Below, piece by piece: positions 38,301 to 47,230 of a stretch of DNA of 64,000 nt. Position 1 is the stretch's first letter. Each line of letters opens with the position of its first letter. The notes under the pieces are model-generated. The model did no database searches. It was not told the origin of the DNA and was given only the letters and a program-made list of their open reading frames with translations. Source of the DNA: Ancylostoma caninum (lineage: Eukaryota; Nematoda; Chromadorea; Rhabditida; Ancylostomatidae); assembly GCA_037903475.1 (NCBI GenBank), contig JBAJFG010000287.1, forward strand, positions 248,001 to 312,000, given 5' to 3'. Position numbers and translations under genes: made by a program.

Positions 38301-39213
38301 CGCACAAAACGTGATTATTCTGATCGAAACAGTTGCTATACACGCAAGAAGATCGAATACACGCTGTGATTTATTGTCACCCTTAAACACCTCGCGACTC
38401 TTATGTAGCTTCATTTTGTAGTTGCGACCATACTTCGAAGATTCCTGTAAGGATTTTTGTTCCACGAATCACTTGTTAGTAGTAACTGGACTAATCTTTT
38501 TCCACGGAGGAAGTTGCATTATCAATCAGTGCAATGGATATTCAATGCTTAACTGATCATTTCCTTCCTCCAGAGCTGACGGACAACCAGGGCATTGACG
38601 CTCATTCGACAATCCTAGAAAAACAGCAATGATGGCTATAAATTCTAAGGAAATACTTCCAGCAGTATTTCCATCTCCTAAGACGTAAACCGATAGAATG
38701 ATTAGAACTCATGAGATTTAGGTCTTTTCTGCCACAATGAAACTTCGGCGTCTAGAAATGTAAAAGTTTGTATCGCGGAAGTTTTGTATTAGTCTGTCCT
38801 TACGGTCTTGTTTCTCTTACCACTTCTAAGTATTCACTCTCAATTTATTGGCTTTGTGGTTGATTTTAAGAGAACCTCATTCAAGACAAGAGCAGATGGT
38901 TGATTCGAGTAGAACTTCGAGAAAAGCAGTTTGTCACACTTTTAGGCGAGGAACAACACTTTTCTTGATCCACTACCCTTGTCACCGCCCCCCCCCCCTG
39001 GCAACCTCTTTACGACCTCTGTCACGACATGGCTAAATTTGTATAATGTTGAAGAGAATGAGCCATTTTTCAAAATATTTTTCCATTCCAGACATGTCGC
39101 CGAGCTCCTCTACAGGAACAGCTCTGTCATCTCTTGGAGTGCGGGTGATGCCTCCTACAACCGTGATGCGTGTTTTCGGCTTGGATTCCCCCAGACACTC
39201 ATTCCAATCATAG
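23397..39213 (+). CDS. TASOR: TASOR-family protein (DUF3715 pseudo-PARP, SPOC-like), 42 exons
   Basis: Homologue of TASOR, the scaffold of the mammalian HUSH silencing complex. An N-terminal basic stretch (IPKKKRAVEK) could be a nuclear signal. The DUF3715 domain spans roughly residues 45-260, with motifs ESYEFLLIGF, GVYLYRYVDL, ELEPTLECCSHV, YHYEYNKD and LPYAVVDLRF in family order. A SPOC-like region follows (265-445: VYEGNLTIL to HVLVIHANPLF). Then comes a long Pro/Ser-rich acidic middle (including EEEEGEILSDGSDD) and a conserved-looking helical C-terminus. Exon phases fit over 4,902 nt (1,633 residues; human TASOR is about 1,670). Exons: 23397-23448, 23553-23722, 23779-23868, 23935-24007, 24065-24145, 24187-24246, 24649-24781, 24886-25019, 25078-25200, 25278-25404, 25490-25603, 26171-26346, 26424-26527, 26602-26695, 26767-26865, 26946-27049, 27384-27446, 27509(or 27491)-27640, 27701-27803, 27861-27937, 27996-28082, 28139-28198, 28265-28360, 28699-28816, 28893-28945, 29337-29524, 29978-30183, 30242-30306, 30373-30503, 30668-30728, 33510-33627, 33693-33802, 33856-34242, 34325-34441, 35244-35327, 36042-36209, 36274-36475, 37126-37216, 37307-37432, 37493-37628, 37687-37753, 39092-39213. 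The last junction is least certain. TASOR2 and TEX15 share DUF3715, so orthology is likely but unproven. Confidence 0.82.
24450..24539. repeat. Degenerate telomere-like GCCTAA/TTAGGC array
   Basis: Inside intron 6 of the TASOR homologue, repeated gcctaagc-like hexamers (agctaagcctaagcactagc, aagcctatgcctaatcctac) run one way. They end in the opposite orientation as aaggcttaggctt. TTAGGC is the nematode telomere repeat, so this looks like an old interstitial telomeric tract, partly inverted. Confidence 0.55.
29765..29960. repeat. Probable interspersed repeat in a TASOR intron
   Basis: GC-richer block (aggggtgcggcccagctcta, gactggtcagttcacccaat) ending in cacgcttgaccctgatt. The same short end (cacgcttgaccctgat) appears at 24,309 in another intron of this gene, which suggests a shared repeat. 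The evidence is limited to that match and composition. Confidence 0.35.
32150..32620. repeat. 117-bp tandem repeat, about four copies
   Basis: Units begin at 32,150, 32,268, 32,385 and 32,502, each with a block like cgaggaaccccaggggacat. That is followed by aaaatcgataaatcgatgt-like text and then atggttgccatattcgtgtt. The period is 117-118 bp. It lies in the 2.8-kb intron (30,729-33,509) of the TASOR homologue. Confidence 0.8.
34638..34992. mobile_element. hAT-like MITE, reverse orientation, with an internal hairpin
   Basis: The right end (ctgcgtccgtcactg) and the block taggcggcagagaccccgct are the complement of the 17,827 family. The left terminal repeat is replaced by a 20-bp perfect hairpin: cccccaccggtccctccccg pairs with cggggagggaccggtggggg around a 14-nt loop. 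It lies in an intron of the TASOR homologue. Confidence 0.6.
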
Positions 39214-41355
39214 CACTTGTTTCGGGTCATTCACATGCATATCTTCTTTTGCACCGAAGTCGATGATCGCCGACCGTGCATTAGGCAACTATTGTGGCGC
39301 TGAGAGATTCTCTAGCAGTTTGTTACGAGTATTTATTATATTGTAAAAACGTTCTTATATTGCTTGTGAAGAGATTATCTTTCTATTCGATCATTCAAAA
39401 AGGATGGGCCATGTGAGGACTGGGCTTCAGCCTTATCATTTGTCTTTGTTGTTGATGGTGATAGTCCTTTCGAAATTACCGGTATTTTCCTTTGCGTGAA
39501 ATCTTTGCGGTGTTCCTACTGTTGTTTCTTACTGCTTGTATGCTTTGCAGCCAGATTTCAAGGAGTACAGTACAATTATGGAATTGTTTAGTTGTTGTAA
39601 ATGAGGATCTATAAAGCTGAAATGTGTTGTGGTGGTTTTGAATATGTATTGGGGATGTAGACCATCGTCCACTATGAGGCAGTGCTGGATGCAGGAATGG
39701 CAAGACGGGGAGGACACCACGTTGTCTCTGATGCTTAAATCTACTAGATGAATATAATTCGGTTCAGTGAAGTTCCGATATGTTCTACCACTGTCCCGAA
39801 AGGAGTTTATCGCTACCTTCCGTAGCAGATTTTTGGTGCCACCAAATGCACTGAATTAGCACTCACTTTCAGAATGAAACACCGAGAGACGGTTTCCAAC
39901 TAGGATTCTGTATGGGATAAAGCGCCGCTTTGTCATTTTGGTGATAAATAACAGGCTGTCGCTCAAAATTCACATAAAATTGCTGTCATAGGAGCAGGGA
40001 ACGAAGTTGCTCCGAAAATTGAGGGGGCGAGAGCACTTGGCCTATCAGAAGGACCACTTTAAATTTTTTTAGCCATTATGTAGCATATTGAATATAGTTT
40101 TAGGGCACCACTGTTCTCTGGCTTTTTTTTGTGAAAACGGTTCTCAAAAGCAATTTGGGTGAAAACTGGCTATTACTCTAGCATAGAGTAGTATGCAGTT
40201 TTTCTCTCCCATAAATCTTATAATCCATCCTCATGAAAAATTATAGACAGCACGGAAAAGAGCTCTTCCTGCTCTTCAGGAGGTCCATGCATCAAGAATC
40301 CCTCCGCTGAAGCTTTGTTTACTGTGTGGATAAATTATCGTGACGACTCGCATTTTTCGAAAATGTGTTTCCAAACCAAGTGCTCCAAAGCAAATGCCAC
40401 TTGTAAAGTTCGACTAAAAAATACTTGAAACCGCCCTGTGGTCAGGAGGAAAAAAGAACACGACAAAGCATGGTTTCTGAGGGAGAAATAGTTGAGCAGA
40501 CGTTGTGCAGCAACATACGCCCCTCCACCTTCGTAAATGACATCATCACATTCCACCCAGACATTTTTTAGCATTCTTGTAATCGAGTACTTGAGAGTAA
40601 CTACATATACATATTCGAACGCCTTCAACCGAACGCATTCGAAATTAGGATTTCGCAATTTACTGCTTATTCTTGCTCCGGTTTTCCTACATAAAGGAAG
40701 CGTCGATGGAGCTGGTGAATCCCAGGAACTGGAAGAGTTTAAAAAACTACTTGGTTATTGTAAAACAGTTTATAAGCTTTTAGAGAAATTTTACACAAAA
40801 ACAACTTTTAACGAAAATCCTCTCATTCAAAACAAATTACACCGACAACAAAGCGTCAACTGAAAGGCTGTATGGTAGGTTTGCAGTCCCATTCTCGGTG
40901 ATTCAGAAACGGCTCGCTTCACCACTTCCCTCGCTATCCGGATGATCCTCCACCACTGAAGTCTTATCAACTGCACCACTGCTTTCCAGATTTTGATCTG
41001 GAATCATTCAGTTCAGTCTTTTGCAGCATACAAAATTATAATGATCTCTCTAACGAAGGCTGAATGTTTTTTTTTCAAATCTGGTTGAACCCTTGAGTGA
41101 CCAACCTGAATTTAGATTAAAATTTAAAAATGACCTATCTAGAATATATGCTGGCAGCTGGCGAGATACAGCGCTACAGCACTAGAGCAAAAATTTCCGA
41201 AAAAAAACCAAAGAAACAGCTAATCGGTGGAAAGACATGAGTTCGACTTTTCCACTGCACTTTCATCGGAAAGTTATATCAATGTCTTCCGCGTCCTCCA
41301 AAAAAGTTAGTTACCATACGGTTTTGGTCACTCATCTTTGCATAACAGAATACCA
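39214..41355. other. Unassigned stretch after the TASOR homologue
   Basis: No secure gene. Opposite-strand open frames overlap at 40,335-40,863 (minus frame contains DDVIYEGGGAYVAAQRLLNY; plus frame contains GESQELEEFKKLLGYCKTVY). Neither has a clear set of splice sites, so I do not choose between them. A weak hAT-like MITE relic may lie near 39,680. Confidence 0.35.
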
Positions 41356-41572
41356 CCCATCCGCTGTGCCGCGCCCGCACGACCAATGCGGCGCGATACG
41401 GGAGTTGTTGGTGTTGATGTTTTGCTTATGTTTCCACCGTTCTTCTTCGCGTCTTGTTTTTGCTCCGAAATATTTGGGCCAGCGTGATGCCCGACATAAG
41501 CAAAACATCATTAGCGGCAATCACAGCGTCCAGTTGGGCTCCCGCGCGGCATAAGTGGTGCGGCGCGGCAAA
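41356..41572. mobile_element. GC-end palindromic element
   Basis: Outer arms gccgcgcccgcacgaccaat and the near complement gcataagtggtgcggcgcgg enclose inner arms gatgttttgcttatg and cataagcaaaacatc. This nested inverted structure suggests a small foldback element. Confidence 0.55.
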
Positions 41573-41769
41573 CCAAATGGGCTTCATTTATGAAAAAATA
41601 ATTGACCGGTATTGTAAGTTCGTTGGCAACATGCGAAGAGGAACTTTTAAATGAAGAGATTCAATTCTGAGCATTTTTTAAAAAATGAACCCTTGTCATG
41701 AAAACAAAAGATGTATTGAAATAAAACGTCAATTTTCCACTCCGCATATTCTTAACACATAACGGACAA

Positions 41770-41835
41770 TACGACCCACCGGTGGGTCGTACGGGAAGTT
41801 ACGTAGAGGACAATACGACCCACCGGTGGGTCGTA
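41770..41835. repeat. Two copies of a perfect 22-bp palindrome
   Basis: tacgacccaccggtgggtcgta-type palindromes (written here without joining the copies) occupy 41,770-41,791 and 41,814-41,835. Each is preceded by ggacaa. The arms are exact complements and the spacing between copies is 22 bp. Confidence 0.9.
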
Positions 41836-41879
41836 TCCGTTTTATCACTTTTTCTTAGGTAGAGCTCCCCCAAATTCTG

Positions 41880-42690
41880 CCCCTAGGGGTTATTCTACCA
41901 GCTGAACACGGAAATGGCATCCATTTTGTACCGTAACTGCGGTACTGTAGGATTACTGTAGTCATGCTGTAGATACTGTTGATGTATTTTCTCACAGCAT
42001 CTACAGCAAATTTGAACTCGGGGTTACATGACGTGCTGAACACAAATACGCCATCAGTCCGGCACCGTAGAGCAGTACTCTGAGGCTACTGTAGCGTTAT
42101 CGTATGGTTACTGTAGGCATACTGTAGATGCATTTTATTCACCAAATTCAGTGAAACTTTGGCAAGTGGGGTTATTTGACATGCTGAGTACGAAATTGAC
42201 ATCCATTTTTTTACCGTAGCGCAGTACAGTAGAGCTACCGTAGGCACACTGTAGATGCATTTTGTTCACCAAATTCAGTGAAACTTTGGCAGGTGGGGGT
42301 TTCTGACATGCTGAACACGAATTTGAGATCCATATTCGAGATAGATGCCAGTATTCGAGTTCAGAATGTAAAATAATCCCAGTGTCGGGCAAATTCTGAT
42401 GAAAAAGCTTCCTCACTGTTCCTACAGTACGATTACAGTAACCCTGCAGAGAAGCGATACGGTAGACAATAGATTTCATATTCTTAATCTGTATGTAAAA
42501 TTACCCTCCTGCGCAAATTTTGGTTGAATTCTGATAGAAAAAGGTCTTTCTACAGTTTCTACAGTACGCATACAGTAACACTACAGAAGTGCTTTACCAA
42601 GTAAAATAGATGGCATAATTGTGATCAGCATGTCAAATGTGCCCTATTTCTCGCAAATCCGGTGAGAAACAAGCGCAAACTCGCTTTGGT
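41880..42690. repeat. Array of gctgaacacgaat/ctgtaggcatactgtag repeats
   Basis: At least four forward units contain gctgaacacgaa-like text, accgtag blocks and a block like gttactgtaggcatactgta. Two inverted units follow at about 42,380-42,650. The period is near 120 bp and irregular. It is the same family as 6.57-7.13 kb. No gene. Confidence 0.65.
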
Positions 42691-42760
42691 CCAAAGTGGC
42701 CCTGTGCGGAAAATCTGCGTTGTCGCGAATGTGTTAATAAAATAAGACGTCGAGTTCAAC

Positions 42761-43000
42761 TATAGTCTGTCCGAAAAGACGAGTCCGCCTACGCACGCAG
42801 GGATCGAGAGGCGGCGCGGCTGGGACGGATGGTGTTGGCTGCCACGTCGTCCACGTCACAGCCAAATCATTGGTCAATACCATGAAGATAACGATGAAAA
42901 GGATAAGCAGATCAGGGATGAAGACGTGGAGCGCTGGCAAACGTGGCAGCTTCTCGATCCCCGCGTGCGTGGGCGGACTCATCGTTTCGGACAGACTATA
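42761..43000. mobile_element. TA-flanked MITE, 240 bp
   Basis: The ends tatagtctgtccgaaaagac and gtttcggacagactata are inverted. Similarity continues about 50 bp inward through gagtccgcctacgcacgcag. It is bounded by TA, typical of Tc1/mariner-type insertions. No coding capacity. Confidence 0.8.
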
Positions 43001-44374
43001 CTACCCCTGTGCTATGTAGTTATGATATTTTGGAATCAATTCATCTTAAAGGCAGTGTGTCACCTCGTGTCGTGAGTTGTAGCTATCAGCGGACTATAGA
43101 ACTCCTCGTCACTTCGATTCGAACGATGTACGTCAAAACGCATAAAAGGGACGAAAACCCTGTTTTCGAAGGGTTTCGAATGTTCAGTTCACGGATGGGC
43201 GGGCTGCCCGCCACGACTTCAGCGTTGGAGAACACGTCTTGACGTGTCCGATCGATAAGATCAACGGCTTCACGCATCCACTCGGCTCGACAAACTGTTC
43301 CAAATCCCATCCCGTAAAACGCTTAAAAATGAGTTTAGAGACCTATTTTCTATGTATATCGCTGGTTTCAGCGCATCGAGGAGATTCAGAATCCGCTCAA
43401 ACCTCACATAAGAAAACGAGGTGGTACACTGTTTTTAACGAGGAAGGTGTTATAGTAGAGTGGGCGAGAATCGCTCGCTTGCTGCGTCATCTGTTTGTAC
43501 AGGTCTGGGATAGACCGAAAAATCAAATGTGTTGATGTGCAGACAATTAGATTGCCGCTGATGCTACGCGTGCGGTAAAGTCTATTCCCACTTAAGTCTC
43601 CTTCATCAAAGTTCGAGTTTTCCCAGTTTCGCTTCCAGATGCGTGACTTTGGGAGTTTTTGCCTCAATTCAGAGTAAGTGATCGAATTTAAGCCTAGGTT
43701 TCAGTTCACTCCGCCTTGTTCCGCTACTTCTAATCCGATCCATTGCACGGCATCAATCGATATAACGATTACTTGGATGGCACCACTAAGCCAGAAGTTT
43801 AACCCGACAATCAGTAGGTCATCTGAAAGATCTCCTTGAGGCAAATTGAATGATGACCCCAACGCTTTGATTGGTGCAATTCTAAAGAAATTGTATTAAA
43901 GCGATGGTGATGGGCGACGGCGATTCCGCGGATCAACCTCGGTTTTTGGGTATTAGATTCAAAATCGTAATTTACGATTTTGACCTAAATTTTAACTTTT
44001 TAGACTTCTTTTCGCCCTTCGCGCATTTATTCTTTACTGATTGTGCTTGGATTAGTTCCCCTCATCACTGATGAGCCTCAGGGGAACTGATCCAAAAGTG
44101 GTTCGTCTGATTTGAGGTCACCTCATCAATCCGTTTCGCAATCACGACTCTCTTTCTTTTTTGACATTCCGTGAGCAGTATAGTCCGTATAATACCTACA
44201 ATTCCTCCTCAGAAAGAACAGTTTGGGTTCATTTTTTCCAAAAAAATCTCTAGGGTAAAATTGGAAATAAAAACCTAAGGCACTTGGCTGCGATTATGCT
44301 TCCATGAGTCTAGACGCGTTTGATGCTTAGTGAATAAAGAGTGAAACATGTCAGTTTCACGAGCATTCGCTAAT
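43001..44374. other. Unassigned stretch
   Basis: No supported gene. Short frames at 43,239-43,667 lie on both strands and overlap. Confidence 0.4.
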
Positions 44375-44847
44375 TTATAATAAGGCACGATCGTTACCTG
44401 CTACTTCTATCTTCTTGAGCGTCTCCTCTCCAGATGCTTCCACTGCTTTTTCTGAAAATGCTTCATAAGTTAGTCTGCTAGTAGTGTATGATGTCTTCCT
44501 CTTCACAGTACCTTCTTCTGAACTTGACCTTGATGAGGGATCTTTAGTTCCTTCAGTCTGAAAAAAAGTAAACCTTAGTTTTACAACAATAATTTCGTAG
44601 CTGTGGACTTCGATTCTTGTAAAATCAAAGCTATGAAATATTTCTTCTGGATGATAAGACCAGAAGGGCTCCACCGGATTGAGACTGGGCATCAACCTTG
44701 AGCAGAAGGCTTGTCCAGCAACTGGTCCAGTCGTTGTTTGAGCGGAATTTAACTCAAATGCTCTAAATAGAACATAAAACTCACTTCTTTGGATGCAACA
44801 ACGATGGCAACGACAATCGCTAGCAGGATAATGGTAAGCTCTCGCAT
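44375..44847 (-). CDS. Small secreted protein, unrecognised (two exons)
   Basis: Minus-strand exon 44,847-44,785 begins four bases after an acceptor (aatcctttcag), as for a trans-spliced nematode message. It encodes MRELTIILLAIVVAIVVASK plus E, a typical signal peptide. A gtgagt donor joins in phase to exon 44,557-44,375 (acceptor ctttttttcag), reading TEGTKDPSSRSSSEEGTVKR and on to a stop: 81 residues in all. The mature part is about 60 residues, hydrophilic, Ser/Glu/Lys-rich and without cysteines. A gtaacg at the end of exon 2 could be a further donor, so the C-terminus may be longer. I know no family match. Secretion is inferred from the leader. Confidence 0.52.
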
Positions 44848-45957
44848 ATCCCTGAAAGGATTACCTATAAATGCATATGGGCGGCGTCTGACACAACGGT
44901 CTGAGGGGAGGAGAATAAATATGGATGATCAAAACGTTGAAGATGCAAGACACGACAACTGGACAGCATCTCTCACAATTATCCGAGGAAGCAGCAAAGG
45001 TGAACAATTTAAAAGTCGGACACAAAGGTTCAAAGTTTCTTCACGAAATGGAGAAAAATTCAGAAATTCGCTATTCCCACATTTGGTTTTTGCCGTCTAA
45101 CAACATGACCCAAAATCTGTAGGCAAACGGTTAAATGAGCCAAGAATGATAACTAATATGTATAAGCTTACATTGCTTAGTTGGTTAAATCGATTTCTTT
45201 TCGGGCACTGAAAGGGGTTAGACACAGTCTTGTAACATTATTAATGTAACATATTTTCGTATTCTATTATTATTATTATTATTATTAGTGGTATCATATT
45301 AGTAGCGAGATATTCCTACATCAAGAAAATGTAAAGAAAAATTGACATATAGCAGACAGATATGCATAATAATGCACAGAGCTTGCGTTTTGGTGTAGTG
45401 TAATGCAGACCACTGTATCACTTTTTTTGAAAGAAAAACAGTCCGCTCATGTTTTATAGTTCATAGTAACTCTCTGCATGTTCCGATTCATCAACCAGAC
45501 GTCTTGCATTACAGTGCGGAGATCTCGCAAAGATCAACAAAAACTGATATTTTGCACAAATGATATCAACTTAACCCACGAAAACGGAGAAGCAGCGGAC
45601 GTACTAGGCACTGGTACCTTTTCTTCTGCAGTAGACATTGGACAAGGTTCAATCTCAGTGATCAATGACTGAATCGAATAGCTCGACTTTACAAAATTTC
45701 AAGCATTTTAGGAAAGTGGAATTCTTCGAAGTGTCTCCTAGACTTTCCCAATACCCTGTACATAAGTATGGAAACCATCTTAGGAGGGAGCGTTATGGCG
45801 TTTGCATGGTAGATAAATTATTAAGTGAGAAGTCCGGAGTTAATTTTTCACAAATCTTTGCCGAAACACCATCGTGGGATGCGGGGGGATTTGCTTTTCA
45901 CGACCTAAAACCACAGTCAGAGCTTTACGATTGGAGCCGGCTCGGCCTTTATTATTA
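44848..45957. other. Unassigned stretch
   Basis: Nothing firm. It contains a (TTA)n microsatellite near 45,268. The frame at 45,665-45,958 includes repeat-like text (cccaataccctgtacataag). Confidence 0.4.
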
Positions 45958-47230
45958 GGTGCGTGCAAAAGTTCCGGGGCAGTTGGTGGTATTTCACCAT
46001 TCAACGTCGTTTTGCTCCTTGCGTTTGCGATATCCTGCAAGGGTTTTCATGTATGCTGGTAGCCTAAAACATCTGCTACTTATACCACTTTTGGCTCGGG
46101 TCCATGTCACAGCGTTGCTCTGTTTTGGGTGTAAAACCAATGCTATGAGCTGTGCAATATTTTCGGGAATTTCGCTTTATGAAATCAAATCTAGACAATC
46201 AACAGGGGAAGCGACCCATAGCATCAGTAACGCATTTGTGGAGAGTATGTTCTCCAAAACGCCAGGTGCTCGAAGGTTCCTAGGAATTCTGAGTGGAGAT
46301 GAGAGCCTGGAAAATGCTTTGCAAGTTGGTCAGAGATTTGGTCATCGCAAAAGCACCAGGAAAGAACAGGTTGAACCGGACCTTGTGCAAAGTGCGCAAG
46401 ACATTACGGGAAATTCAGTCAACAATGTCTCGTCACTTGAAGAAAATCGTTAAGAAGGGGAAGGTGAGTAAATGGATTTTGCGTGAGTTGAGCGAAGAGC
46501 ACTAACGTCCACACTGGCAAGCCTGCAGATATTCGACCTTCAGATTTCCTAACAATTCGTTTTATGGAAGAATTGATATTATTGATAGAGAATGGGTCAG
46601 GTACGACAATAGGAGGAGGTCATCCCTAAGTCTAGGCTCCTGCCACCCACCTAAGAAATGGCCGAACCATCACTACCTTCTTCTGAAAAATTTTTGACCT
46701 TTCATGGTCAGCAGCGTGACTCATCTGCAATGAGTTTGTTATCTAATGAATGCACAATAATCTCCCTTTAGTAGTTTCTTTTTCCTAAAGTAATCATGGG
46801 AAAACTCTAAAGCATAGGGCCGACACAGGCGGAAATGTGTGGTCTGACCCGGCTGTGGGATAACGCATACCAGCACGTTGCAGTGTCAACCTTATAAAGA
46901 ATTGGTCATTCGTGCTCCGAAATTCTGGCCTAACCTATATTACTCCTTATACCCGCCTCTAACAGACTACCCCCATTTCAACCTTCTTTGACTTTACCTC
47001 CGCTGTAAAACTTTTGATGAACATACCCTATTGAAAAACGACGTGTGCCGCTATTACAGGTGGTAGACCTGTCAAATTTCTAGCTTCTGGAAAAATCATT
47101 CATGTGCATTATTGGGGCAACGTTACGCAGATGCCAATGCTTTTTGTTTCGAACAAAATTGCTGACTTTGAGTCAAGTTATGGCGTTCTGAAAAATTAGG
47201 TGGAACTGCCCCGGAACTTTTGCACGCACC
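45958..47230 (+). mobile_element. Mariner transposon, 1,273 bp, dead
   Basis: Exact 27-bp inverted ends start ggtgcgtgcaaaagttccgg on the left and end ccggaacttttgcacgcacc on the right, each bordered by a TA duplication. The length matches full-size mariner elements. Similarity to mariner transposase is visible in pieces: a GDESLENAL segment, TMSRHLKKI with WILRELSEEH, and RYDNRRRSS, in the family order. No intact reading frame remains. Confidence 0.85.
46160..47150 (+). pseudogene. Mariner transposase pseudogene
   Basis: The N-terminal helix-turn-helix part lies around 46,200-46,510, with a frame change near 46,290. The catalytic part has a recognisable WVRYDNRRR motif near 46,590, but stops and shifts follow throughout. 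Only the inverted repeats look preserved, so the copy could at best be mobilised in trans. Confidence 0.75.

Noticed and set aside
38125..38465. Minus-strand open frames of 72-99 codons
   Set aside because: No splice or leader signals, and they lie inside the proposed last intron of the TASOR homologue.
42943..43242. Open frame starting inside the 42,761 MITE
   Set aside because: Its first part is MITE terminal repeat and the rest has no support.
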